Of a stretch of DNA of 64,000 nt, positions 1 through 7,607 are shown piece by piece. The notes under the pieces were generated by a model that was not told the DNA's origin, did no database searches, and was given only the letters and a program-made list of their open reading frames with translations. The stretch spans positions 1 to 64,000 of the forward strand of contig JAQYWC010000074.1 in the NCBI GenBank assembly GCA_030145245.1. Direction: 5' to 3'. The translations under genes and the position numbers were made by a program. This DNA comes from Desulfobacterium sp. (GTDB taxonomy: Bacteria; Desulfobacterota; Desulfobacteria; Desulfobacterales; Desulfobacteraceae). How positions within the stretch are numbered: the first letter of the stretch is position 1; every line of letters starts with the position of its first letter.

Positions 1-732
1 ATTCATGTAGGTGACATTGAATTCCGGATCAATGGCCATGATCGGGGTGGGCAGGGTGTTCAGGTTTTCAATCTTTTCATCGGCCACCTGCTTCTGCTTC
101 ATCTCGTCTGTGACATCAAGGACATACTCCAGCGCGCCCTTGATATTTCCCTTGGCATCCGTGATGGGAGACCCGGTGTACTTGATGGGAATGATCACGC
201 CTTCCGCGGGTCGGGCGATGGTCTGTTCCGTTACCACCGAGTTGGTCTTCATGGCCCGGAGACAGGCACACTTATCGGTCCGGCAGTGGGGGGTCTTGAA
301 CAGGTCATAGCACTTCTGCCCGATCACCTCGTCCGGGGTGGAACCGATGACACCGGCACCGGCAGGATTCATATAGGTGACATTGAATTCCGTATCAATG
401 GCAATGATCGGGGTGGGAAGGGTGTTCAGGTTTTCAATCTTTTCATCGGCAACCTGCTTCTGCTTCAGCTCCTCTGTGACATCAAGGATATACTCAAGCG
501 CGCCCTTGATATTCCCCTTGGCATCCTTAATGGGAGCACCGGTATACTGGATGGGAATAATTACCCCGTCGGCCGGCCGGGCAATGGTCTGCTCCCTGAT
601 GACCGAATCGGTCTTCATGGCCCGGGCACAGGCGCATTTGTCGGTTTTACAATGGGGGGTTTTAAACAGGTCGTAGCATTTCTTTCCGATCACCTCGTCC
701 GGGGTTAACCCCACCACACCGGCACCGGAAGG
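1..732. repeat. Tandem 366-bp repeat encoding duplicated PAS domains
   Basis: The DNA at 1-366 recurs at 367-732 with a constant 366-bp offset, and a more diverged copy starts near 733. For example, GTGACATTGAATTCC occurs at 11-25 and 377-391. By eye the first two units are about 85-90 percent identical in DNA, with no frame-changing indel. This is 122 codons, one PAS domain plus linker, and indicates fairly recent in-frame domain amplification within the gene. Confidence 0.85.
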
Positions 733-1203
733 ATTCATGAATGTGACATTAAATTTTGTGTCAATCTCCATGATCGGCGTTGGAATAACATCCAGGTCTG
801 TCTGCATCTGCCGCAGATCCGCCTGGGTATTCTTCAGTTCGGTGATATCCGTCATGGTAACAAAGAAACTGTTATCCTCACCGTCTATGGGTGTTGCTTT
901 TGACGCATAGTAAAAAATTTTATTTTCAGCGTCTTTATGAACAACTTCCGCTGGGGCCAGTTTTTTTATCCGGGAAGATTTTGCGACAGGACAGTCTTTG
1001 GTGCCGCATAAATGTGTGGGACAGGCCTCTTCACAGGTCATTTTATTGATAACATCTGCTGAGTTCAAATTAAATGTCTTCAGGAATGACTCATTTGCCC
1101 AGGTGATTATGCGGTCATCACCAACAATAAAACTCGGATCCATCAACAGGTTCAAACAGGATGATCCCACTTCTGCCGTTACGGTTGCTTCAACGGTTTC
1201 CAT
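1..1203 (-). CDS. Multi-PAS sensor protein, 3' end off the left edge (probably chemoreceptor or kinase)
   Basis: The minus-strand frame opens at ATG 1203 and stays open for 401 codons to the window edge, so the C-terminal output domain is not visible. Residues about 10-125 form a first PAS domain with a Cys-rich tail (CEEACPTHLCGTKDCP). Two further PAS domains carry GxKCYDLFKTPHC-type motifs followed by CAC, and a fourth PAS begins at the edge. Each unit ends in a coiled linker (ELKQKQVADEKIENLNT). This Cys-rich PAS type is common in deltaproteobacterial chemoreceptors and kinases. The gene lies 44 bp downstream of a CheW gene on the same strand, which favours a methyl-accepting chemotaxis protein, but that is inference. 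A purine-rich AAAAGGTG precedes the start. Confidence 0.75.
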   Translation of the reverse strand, partial: METVEATVTAEVGSSCLNLLMDPSFIVGDDRIITWANESFLKTFNLNSADVINKMTCEEACPTHLCGTKDCPVAKSSRIKKLAPAEVVHKDAENKIFYYASKATPIDGEDNSFFVTMTDITELKNTQADLRQMQTDLDVIPTPIMEIDTKFNVTFMNPSGAGVVGLTPDEVIGKKCYDLFKTPHCKTDKCACARAMKTDSVIREQTIARPADGVIIPIQYTGAPIKDAKGNIKGALEYILDVTEELKQKQVADEKIENLNTLPTPIIAIDTEFNVTYMNPAGAGVIGSTPDEVIGQKCYDLFKTPHCRTDKCACLRAMKTNSVVTEQTIARPAEGVIIPIKYTGSPITDAKGNIKGALEYVLDVTDEMKQKQVADEKIENLNTLPTPIMAIDPEFNVTYMN

Positions 1204-1247
1204 TTTCTTATTTACACCTTTTGTCTAAAATTGAACGTATTATTAAT

Positions 1248-2753
1248 CTATACATTTCCATCCGGTTTGGTTGAAGATGGTTCTCTGCTGTTGCTTGATT
1301 GCAAATGGTTACGGATCAGATTGTGGGTGTTCAGCACCAGCACATGCTCCCTGATCCCCTCGGGATTGAGGTAATCTATCAACCGGTCCGCGGTGTCTTT
1401 CTTGTCACTCAGCTGGGCTGCCAGGGACGGTGTTTCGTAGTACTGCTCCTGTTTGTGGATCGTCACAATATGATCCACCTCCAGGGCCACTGTCTGCCCA
1501 TGACTGCAACAAATGATGAGGTTATGCCCCCCATCTTCCCGGGAACCTTGATAGTTGTAAAATTGTTTAAGCTTGATGACCGGCACCACCAGTCCCCGCA
1601 GGTTGATAACGCCGGAACAGTAGCCGTCCGTGGCAGGGATTGCCATTTGGCCGACATTTTCAATGATCTCCTGGACATCTTTAAGCTCAATGGCAAATTT
1701 TTTGCCGATGGAGAAGATCAGATAGCAATTTTCGGTGATCAGGTGCTGGGTACCTGTTTGAACCGCCCGGTCCGGCTGTTCCCCGGAACTATCCTCATTA
1801 CTGAGCCTGGCGATGGATTTAAGACTGTCAAGATGAACACAGACAAGATTGTACATGTTCAACAGGATAACGTTTTGATCGTCAGGCCGTTGATACATGC
1901 CCAGGACATTCTCATCCTTCCCTTCCGGAAAACGAAGGATGTCATCATCACATATGGTGAGAATGTCCCTGACCCCTTCCACAATCATTCCAAAGGCACA
2001 CTTTTCCGAGGCAAGCACAAGCACCCGGGTATCTTCCCCCCTGTGGCACGGGCTGTTCTTCTCCCCGGAAAGCAGGGCCAGGGAATTCACGACGGGAATT
2101 GTTTTTCCCCGGATATCAAGGGCACCTGCCACGATACCGGTTTTGAACATCTCATCGATTTCACTGTAAAACGTGATCTCCTGGGCACACTGCACCGGCA
2201 CCCCATACTCCTGGCCCGAGCAGCGGAACACAACATAGCAGGAGGAGGCGGATGGTTTGGCCGATTCCGAAAGAAGCTGGGCTTCAGTGATCTTTTCGTC
2301 AAGGACCGCCTGGGCATTGCTGAACAGATGATTGAGGTCAAGCAATTCAACAACCCTTTTACCGGACTCTAATTTTATCAGGTCGGAAATAATAGGATCA
2401 TCGCCCTGGAGCGCCTTGCTGATGGGGGAGAGAAGAGAGGATTCGGCCCGGAAGACCTCCTTGATATCATCAAACAAAAGACCGTAACTGCGATTAAAGA
2501 TTGACACCACAGCGATCCTGGCATCCGCACCATAACCGTCTTCGGTTAATCCAAACCGCCTCTTCAGGTTGATCACCGGTATAACATTCTCCCGCAAGGT
2601 CATGAACCCTTCAAGAAAATCAGTTCCCCCCGGAAGCTTTTGGATCACACCGTTGATCGGGGTGGCTTCGGTAACCTGCTCTGCCTTAAGAGCGATTTCC
2701 ATCCCCTGATCCTGATCCAGTATAAATGATGCAAATAGCTGTTCCTGTGTCAT
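1248..2753 (-). CDS. Triple CheW-domain chemotaxis coupling protein
   Basis: The 501-residue protein has three successive CheW-like domains at about residues 1-150, 170-315 and 345-480. Each shows the CheW pattern of a short beta segment, a segment like GVINLRGLVVPVI or GALDIRGKTIPVV, and a terminal helix. Single CheW proteins are about 150-170 residues, so this is a natural triplication with little sequence identity between units. CheW joins the CheA kinase to chemoreceptors at the inner-membrane array. The PAS sensor gene follows 44 bp downstream and the two probably form one transcript. No CheA, CheY or CheR gene is visible. Three receptor/kinase-binding surfaces in one chain could make a branched array linker; that role is inference. 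Confidence 0.88.
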   Translation of the reverse strand: MTQEQLFASFILDQDQGMEIALKAEQVTEATPINGVIQKLPGGTDFLEGFMTLRENVIPVINLKRRFGLTEDGYGADARIAVVSIFNRSYGLLFDDIKEVFRAESSLLSPISKALQGDDPIISDLIKLESGKRVVELLDLNHLFSNAQAVLDEKITEAQLLSESAKPSASSCYVVFRCSGQEYGVPVQCAQEITFYSEIDEMFKTGIVAGALDIRGKTIPVVNSLALLSGEKNSPCHRGEDTRVLVLASEKCAFGMIVEGVRDILTICDDDILRFPEGKDENVLGMYQRPDDQNVILLNMYNLVCVHLDSLKSIARLSNEDSSGEQPDRAVQTGTQHLITENCYLIFSIGKKFAIELKDVQEIIENVGQMAIPATDGYCSGVINLRGLVVPVIKLKQFYNYQGSREDGGHNLIICCSHGQTVALEVDHIVTIHKQEQYYETPSLAAQLSDKKDTADRLIDYLNPEGIREHVLVLNTHNLIRNHLQSSNSREPSSTKPDGNV

Positions 2754-3048
2754 CCGTGTTACCTATAATGGTCTGTTAATTGGGGGACATTCAGATTGAG
2801 TCCAGAAAATATCGCGTGGTCTACCGATGATAAAATCTATAACCCCATGGTTATCAATCAACAACGTATACCGGGATAAACCTCGTCCCGGCACAAGCAT
2901 CAGACATAAAGCGCGCACAATACCAAAAAAGCATATTATTTACAATAACTTATTTCACCCACTTTCTTGCGCATTTTTAACGCTGGTAGGAAAAACCGGT
3001 CTTGGCAAAAAGCTGCAAATTCCCAAAGGACAATACAAAAATCAGGGC
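2754..3048. other. Intergenic region, AT-rich, no gene supported
   Basis: About 295 bp lie between the start of the triple-CheW gene and the stop of the MocR gene. An 82-codon plus-strand frame at 2827-3075 has no recognisable domain, no good ribosome binding site, and overlaps the MocR 3' end, so I do not call it. The stretch must hold the promoter for the chemotaxis genes on its left side; I found no clear sigma-28 or sigma-54 match. Confidence 0.5.
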
Positions 3049-4431
3049 TTACAGATGAAAGCCGGGTGTGCCTGACGATTCAGAAAAATATTTATGAATC
3101 ATTCTGCAGACATATTCCAGCTCACTAAACACCTCGATCTGGCCAAGGCACAACCTGAGACCGCTGGGCATCATTCCGCTGCCAACGGAGAAATATTCAC
3201 CCGGAGTGACATCGATCCCCTTTTGGCTCAGCACCATGACGGCCTCGCTTTCCCGAACGGATGAAGGTAATTTCAACCACACATGGGGGCAATGGGGATT
3301 GGATCGCACGTTCGAATCATTGAGATGGTTCTTGAAAATTGCGACCCGCTGTGCAATTTTTCCGGCCTGGAGTGAAACCAGGCGATGGGCGTTCCCATCC
3401 TTGATCCATCCGGAAACCATCTCCACCATCATCGGAGAAGCCATCCATGATGTCACCCTGAGACCGGTCAACACCCTTTGGTGAAAACGTTCAGGCGGGA
3501 CGACATATCCCACACGCAACCCTGGGGCAATCCCTTTTGAAAAGCTGGTAATATAAAACGACAGATTGGGAACCATGGAGGATACCGGGCTGATCTGATT
3601 TTCCATAAGGCTGCCGAACACATCATCTTCCAGGATGTAAAGGTGATATTTTTCCGCAATTTCAGCAATGGCCACCCGTCTCTCAAGGGGCATGACCGAA
3701 GTGGTTGGATTATGAAAATTCGGTATCATATACAGCGCCCTGCACCGGTTCTGTTTCAGGGTCTCCTCAAGATCCCCGGGAATCATGCCATCTTCATCCA
3801 TGGCCACAGGTTTAAGCCGTAAATGAAGCATGGCGGCAATGCTGCGGACAGCAGGTGACGTCAATGTATCAGTGAGAAGAAGATCCCCGGGTTTGGTGAG
3901 GACCATCAGAGACAAAAAGCCCCCATGAAGCGCACCATTGGTGATAACAACATTCTCCGTGATGGTATTGACCCCGGCACGGCTCAACCAGAACCGTGCC
4001 GTTTCCAAATGGTCCGGCCGGGCAGATCCCGGCTGATACTGAAGCAGCCGGCCAAGCTCCGGACTTTTCCCAAGTTCAGTAAACGTTTCACGGAATATGG
4101 GATCATCTGCAAGACTGCAGGGAAAATCCGACCGCAGATCAATACGACCTGGCAGTATCGTCTCCTTGGGCCAGGGGGTTTTTGAAGAGGGCGGGTCTTT
4201 TCTGACAAAGGTCCCCCTCCCGATCTCCCCCCGGACAAGTCCCCGTTCAGCCGCAAGCACATATGCCTTTGTAACGGTGCCCAGGTTTATATTCAACCCA
4301 TAGGCCAATTCCCGCTGGGGAGGTAATTTCTCTCCGGGTTTAAGCCTGCTGTTTCTGATATCATCACAAAGTGCATCTGCCAGGGCGATGTATTTCGGCC
4401 CGGTGTAATTACTGAGATCCGGTTTCCACAT
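3049..4431 (-). CDS. MocR-type PLP-dependent transcriptional regulator
   Basis: This 460-residue protein pairs an N-terminal GntR winged helix (about residues 10-75, with PPQRELAYGLNINLGTVTKAY) with a fold-type I aminotransferase domain. The PLP lysine sits in SFSKGIAPGLRVGY, and a SFYITSFSK context is typical of MocR/PdxR/GabR regulators. I chose ATG 4431 (MWKPDLSNYTG) because the GntR domain begins just after it; an upstream ATG at 4509 adds 26 residues without family similarity. It is divergent from the racemase gene at 4629 and most likely controls it, sensing PLP plus an amino acid. A palindrome and direct repeats in the shared intergenic region are candidate binding sites. Confidence 0.88.
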   Translation of the reverse strand: MWKPDLSNYTGPKYIALADALCDDIRNSRLKPGEKLPPQRELAYGLNINLGTVTKAYVLAAERGLVRGEIGRGTFVRKDPPSSKTPWPKETILPGRIDLRSDFPCSLADDPIFRETFTELGKSPELGRLLQYQPGSARPDHLETARFWLSRAGVNTITENVVITNGALHGGFLSLMVLTKPGDLLLTDTLTSPAVRSIAAMLHLRLKPVAMDEDGMIPGDLEETLKQNRCRALYMIPNFHNPTTSVMPLERRVAIAEIAEKYHLYILEDDVFGSLMENQISPVSSMVPNLSFYITSFSKGIAPGLRVGYVVPPERFHQRVLTGLRVTSWMASPMMVEMVSGWIKDGNAHRLVSLQAGKIAQRVAIFKNHLNDSNVRSNPHCPHVWLKLPSSVRESEAVMVLSQKGIDVTPGEYFSVGSGMMPSGLRLCLGQIEVFSELEYVCRMIHKYFSESSGTPGFHL

Positions 4432-4455
4432 GGGGTCTCTGTCCTTCCATGAAAT

Positions 4456-4491
4456 ATTGTTATGGTAACAATAAAAACATTGCATAACAAT
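4456..4491. promoter_or_regulatory. Candidate MocR operator: palindrome plus direct repeat
   Basis: ATTGTTA (4456-4462) and TAACAAT (4466-4472) form a perfect 7-bp palindrome with a 3-bp centre. A further TAACAAT lies at 4485-4491, giving direct repeats 19 bp apart. MocR/GabR regulators typically bind direct repeats in the divergent promoter of the gene they control, so position and pattern fit. Binding is inferred. Confidence 0.5.
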
Positions 4492-4628
4492 TTCCAAAAT
4501 GCAATACAAACGATCATCAAAACCCGAACTGCAAACGGACTTAACAACCTGTAAATATAGAAATAACTACACCAATAGACACCTGGACCTAAATTACTCG
4601 GGCAGCAGGCAATCAAGGAGAACACAGA

Positions 4629-5321
4629 ATGAAGGTGATCGGACTCTTAGGCGGTATGAGCTGGGAAAGTACTGCATTGTATTATCGATGGATCAATGAA
4701 GAGGTCAAAAAAAGGCTGGGCGCGCTGCATTCGGCCCGGATCGCCATGGTGAGTGTGGATTTTCATGAAATTGAAACACTCCAGCGTGCCGGCCAATGGG
4801 ACCGTGCCGGAGAGTTACTGGCAAAAGCTGCGCAACAGGTGGAGGCCGCAGGCGCAGATTTTCTTTTGATCTGTACCAATACCATGCACAAGGTCGCCCC
4901 GCAGATTGAAAAGAGTATTTCAATTCCCCTGCTGCATCTTGCAGATGCAACAGCAGAACATGTGAAGCAAAACAAAATCAAAACGGTCGGTTTACTGGGC
5001 ACCAACTTTACGATGGAGCAGGAGTTCTATAAAGGCCGTTTAATTGAGCGCCATGGACTGAATGTGATCATTCCGTCTGAAAAATACCGGGAACGTGTCC
5101 ATAGGATTATCTTTGAAGAACTCTGCCTTGGCAAAGTAAAAGAAGAGTCAAGGCGTGAATACTTGAACATCATGGGTCAAATGCAAGAACAAGGGGCGGA
5201 AGGCATTATTGAAGGGTGCACGGAAATTGTCATGCTGGTCCAGCAGAAGCATACGAATATCCCATTATTCGATACGACAGAGATCCATGCAAAACAAGCG
5301 GTAACCCTGGCACTGAACTAA
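4629..5321 (+). CDS. Aspartate/glutamate racemase family protein
   Basis: The 230-residue protein matches the cofactor-independent Asp/Glu racemase family of the YgeA type. It starts with MKVIGLLGGMSWEST and has the two catalytic cysteines in ICTNTMHK (Cys82) and EGCTEI (Cys197). The enzyme interconverts L and D amino acids, usually aspartate, glutamate or a broader set, by a two-base mechanism in the cytoplasm. A good ribosome binding site (AAGGAGAACACAGA) precedes ATG 4629. It is divergent from a MocR regulator and is followed by an acyltransferase about 100 bp later. Exact substrate cannot be read from sequence. Confidence 0.9.
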   Translation: MKVIGLLGGMSWESTALYYRWINEEVKKRLGALHSARIAMVSVDFHEIETLQRAGQWDRAGELLAKAAQQVEAAGADFLLICTNTMHKVAPQIEKSISIPLLHLADATAEHVKQNKIKTVGLLGTNFTMEQEFYKGRLIERHGLNVIIPSEKYRERVHRIIFEELCLGKVKEESRREYLNIMGQMQEQGAEGIIEGCTEIVMLVQQKHTNIPLFDTTEIHAKQAVTLALN

Positions 5322-5424
5322 ATTTGCCGGTACAAAATTCGGGATTTACTTGTAAGTTGACAGGATAGGAATTCATTGTTAATGAAGCTCTGTTTATATT
5401 AACAGAACTATTTGGGAGACCAGA

Positions 5425-6282
5425 ATGCAACTTACAAACCGGCTACATTTCATGGATAATCTCCGGGGGATCATCATCGTCATGGTGATCCTTCTTCACA
5501 CATCATTATGCTACATGGCCTATGCCCCGGAGTGGTGGTATGTTCTGGATCCCGACCGAAGCCTGCTCTTTACCTGCATTGTTCTCCTGCTGGATGTTTT
5601 TATCATGCCCGCAATGTTTTTTATCTCCGGGTATTTTACGTTCTCCTCACTCAGAAGAAAAGGCACCTCTCTATTTATCCGGGATAAGGTTTGGAGAATC
5701 GCTTTGCCCTGGGTGATGGGTGTGTTTCTGATGGTGCCTCCCCTTGCCTATATGATCTATTTTTCAAGAAGTATTCCTCTTCCCTACCTGGACTTTCTGA
5801 CAGGTGATTTCTTAGGGAAAGCATACCAGCAGGCCCACTACTGGTTTCTGGGTGTGTTGCTGGGATTTATAATCGTGGTGACGGTCATTTCAAAGCTGTT
5901 TCCCGCTCTCCTTAAAAAACCTGACAATGGAAAGGTTCCGGGGCTCTTTTTTCACACAGGGTTTATCGTTCTCACCACACTCTTTTTCCTTGGGGCCGAC
6001 CAGTTCTTCAGCCTGGATGCCTGGATTCATCCAGGCTATGTTTTTGTGTTCCAGCCCGTAAGAATCGCCGGCCTGTTTGTCTGGTTTTTACTGGGAATCT
6101 ATTGTGAGCAGAACAGATGGTTCACGGATACCGGCTACAACCCGAAAGAGCTGCCCTGGACCCTGGTCTCTCTTACGTTCGGCATACTGTACCTCGCCTG
6201 GAAACTCACATTAATACGGAATTTGAGATCACAGCCAGGTTTGCGGATAAAGCCAAAGCAATCAAGCTGTGATCTCAATTAG
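5425..6282 (+). CDS. Acyltransferase family 3 membrane protein, apparently C-terminally truncated
   Basis: The N terminus (RLHFMDNLRGIIIVMVILLHTS) is the hallmark of acyltransferase-3 (OafA/NodX/MdoC-like) integral membrane O-acyltransferases, with the family histidine in VILLHTSLC. About seven membrane segments can be traced up to residue 270. The reading frame then runs into a charged tail (NLRSQPGLRIKPKQ) encoded by an inverted repeat and stops at 285 residues, against the usual 350-400 with about ten segments. No continuation is seen downstream. It is either a pseudogene or a shortened variant. The ribosome binding site is TTTGGGAGACCAGA before ATG 5425. Confidence 0.75.
   Translation: MQLTNRLHFMDNLRGIIIVMVILLHTSLCYMAYAPEWWYVLDPDRSLLFTCIVLLLDVFIMPAMFFISGYFTFSSLRRKGTSLFIRDKVWRIALPWVMGVFLMVPPLAYMIYFSRSIPLPYLDFLTGDFLGKAYQQAHYWFLGVLLGFIIVVTVISKLFPALLKKPDNGKVPGLFFHTGFIVLTTLFFLGADQFFSLDAWIHPGYVFVFQPVRIAGLFVWFLLGIYCEQNRWFTDTGYNPKELPWTLVSLTFGILYLAWKLTLIRNLRSQPGLRIKPKQSSCDLN
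6223..6278. repeat. 13-bp inverted repeat at the truncated acyltransferase end
   Basis: TTGAGATCACAGC (6223-6235) and GCTGTGATCTCAA (6266-6278) are perfect inverted repeats enclosing 30 bp. They straddle the point where the acyltransferase loses its family similarity and include its last codons. It could be a terminator-like stem-loop or the footprint of a small inserted element. There is no T tract after it. Confidence 0.6.
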
Positions 6283-6392
6283 ACGGCACCCTGAACTTGT
6301 GTTATCTTAATTGTATTTAACAGCCTTCGCTCTTTTAGCCCAGCCTGACCGCCCCGGTTCAGGGACAGGGGAACCAAAAGGGAGATACGATT

Positions 6393-7250
6393 ATGGATTC
6401 ACACCAAAAACAGAAAAAGCCCCTTCTTAAAATAATCAGATTGTTCTCTGTACTCCTGACGCTTTGCCCATTTTTTTTTCCTTTTCCGGCATTCTGTCAG
6501 AATATAGAAAAAGTGAAGCTCGGAGGATTTGATTACCCTCCCTTTTATTCCCATGAGAATGGAGATATACAGGGGATTGGTGTGGAGCTGACCGGCGAAT
6601 TGTTCAGAAGGCTGAATATCGACACCGAACTCAGGATCTATCCCTTGAAACGCGCTTTATCTTATATGAAGAATGGCAGGACGGATGGCGTCATGTTCCT
6701 GATCAAAACCCCAGAGAGAGAGAAATACCTGCACTATTCAGATCCGATCATGACCATACGAGGCCTGATATGGTCTGCGGCTGACAGAAAAGGCGGACCA
6801 GTGGAATTTGAAACTCTGGAAGATTTGAGGCCCTACAGAATAGGTGTCACCATTGGATACAGTTACGGTAAGGAATTTGACAAATTCCTTAAAACCATGA
6901 ATGTGTATGAAGTTCCCATGGATTTGCATAATTATAAAAAGTTGTTACTGCACAGAATAGACCTTTTCCCCGGCAATGAGATCGTCGCCAAAGGATTATT
7001 TAAAAAATATCCGGAGTTACGCGGAAAGTTTATCCATTCCAGCAAATCTTTCATAAAATGGACGTTTCATATGACGGTCAGTAAAAAATCTCCGTTTGCT
7101 TCCATGATGCCCGAAATCAATAGTGTACTGGCCGATTTTAAGAATGAAGGTTTCATCGATGTAACCGTCAGAAAATATACGGAGCCCGGGGCCGGCACGA
7201 ATCCTGGGCATATAAAGCTCACCCTGCCGCAGCCCTCCCATCCCCAGTAA
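6393..7250 (+). CDS. Periplasmic extracellular solute-binding protein, family 3
   Basis: The 285-residue protein has a cleavable signal peptide (charged MDSHQKQKKPLLK, a hydrophobic stretch to about residue 34, AFCQ). A family-3 solute-binding domain follows, with KLGGFDYPPFYSHENG, GIGVELTGELFRRLN and DGVMFLIKTPEREKYLHYSDP. Such proteins bind amino acids or small organic acids; stand-alone copies without ABC permease genes, as here, often feed a sensor or an unlinked transporter. The GGGAGAT before ATG 6393 is a suitable ribosome binding site. The ligand is not predictable. Confidence 0.8.
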   Translation: MDSHQKQKKPLLKIIRLFSVLLTLCPFFFPFPAFCQNIEKVKLGGFDYPPFYSHENGDIQGIGVELTGELFRRLNIDTELRIYPLKRALSYMKNGRTDGVMFLIKTPEREKYLHYSDPIMTIRGLIWSAADRKGGPVEFETLEDLRPYRIGVTIGYSYGKEFDKFLKTMNVYEVPMDLHNYKKLLLHRIDLFPGNEIVAKGLFKKYPELRGKFIHSSKSFIKWTFHMTVSKKSPFASMMPEINSVLADFKNEGFIDVTVRKYTEPGAGTNPGHIKLTLPQPSHPQ

Positions 7251-7253
7251 CGG

Positions 7254-7356
7254 TCAATTGTACAGAATCCTCACCCGGGTCCCCTCCCCGGGCAGGCGTA
7301 CGATATCGATTTCCCAGCCAAACCGGGTGCAAAGCCGTTCCACAATATTGAAACCC
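7254..7356 (-). pseudogene. Histidine-kinase 3'-end remnant (duplicate of 13633-13732)
   Basis: Read on the minus strand this fragment encodes GFNIVERLCTRFGWEIDI then a GEGTRVRILYN end and a stop at 7256-7254. It is the last roughly 33 residues of the kinase encoded at 13620-14906. By-eye alignment gives about 13 mismatches over 98 bp (roughly 87 percent identity), in the same orientation. Similarity stops abruptly at about 7356, just before the glycyl-radical promoter region. It is a non-functional scar. Confidence 0.88.
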
Positions 7357-7381
7357 AAAATCATACATAATGAAAATTGCC

Positions 7382-7410
7382 TTGACACACACAGAACAGT
7401 GTTCTATTTA
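7382..7410 (+). promoter_or_regulatory. Candidate sigma-70 promoter for the tetR remnant / glycyl radical genes
   Basis: A consensus -35 TTGACA (7382-7387) is followed after 17 bp by a weak -10 TATTTA (7405-7410). A palindromic operator occupies the spacer, as expected for a repressor-controlled promoter. The -10 match is only three of six, so the exact start site is uncertain. Confidence 0.5.
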
Positions 7411-7434
7411 AAAATAATATAACAGTGTTATATT
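7393..7434. promoter_or_regulatory. Twin TetR-type palindromic operators
   Basis: AGAACA-G-TGTTCT (7393-7405) and AATATAACA-G-TGTTATATT (7416-7434) are two perfect palindromes sharing the core AACAGTGTT, with centres 26 bp apart. Odd-centred palindromes of this kind are typical operators of TetR-family repressors. They flank the -10 region of the candidate promoter and precede a decayed TetR-like frame, which supports the assignment. Confidence 0.7.
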
Positions 7435-7444
7435 TATCTTCAAA

Positions 7445-7603
7445 AAAGATCAACATATCAAGAAAGCCCCGGTACCAAAAGTTATTGAAACGGTTAAAAA
7501 CGATAGTATTGACGCTAATCTGGAATTAATACTTGATGTTGGCTTTAACAATACGAGTATGAGAAAACTTGCTGATAAAGACGAATTTTTAAAGGGTATT
7601 TAC
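7445..7603 (+). pseudogene. Decayed TetR-family regulator remnant
   Basis: In the frame of 7481 the translation reads NLELILDVGFNNTSMRKLAD, matching the helix-turn-helix start of TetR regulators (AAxxLFxxxGFxxTSMRxIA). The usual GVSxGTxYxxF segment is missing and the frame runs straight into the glycyl radical gene with a stop near 7670. No start codon with a ribosome binding site is evident. A large deletion seems to have removed the ligand-binding domain and joined the promoter region to the enzyme gene. Confidence 0.55.
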
Positions 7604-7607
7604 GATA

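Noticed and set aside
286-708. Plus-strand frames of 99-140 codons repeated at 11-310 and 377-676
   Set aside because: They are shadows of the minus-strand PAS repeats; their repeated protein sequence follows from the DNA repeat.
1299-2372. 357-codon plus-strand frame opposite the CheW gene
   Set aside because: No domain or ribosome binding site, fully antisense to a clear triple-CheW protein.
2827-3075. 82-codon plus-strand frame in the intergenic gap
   Set aside because: No domain, no Shine-Dalgarno, overlaps the MocR 3' end.
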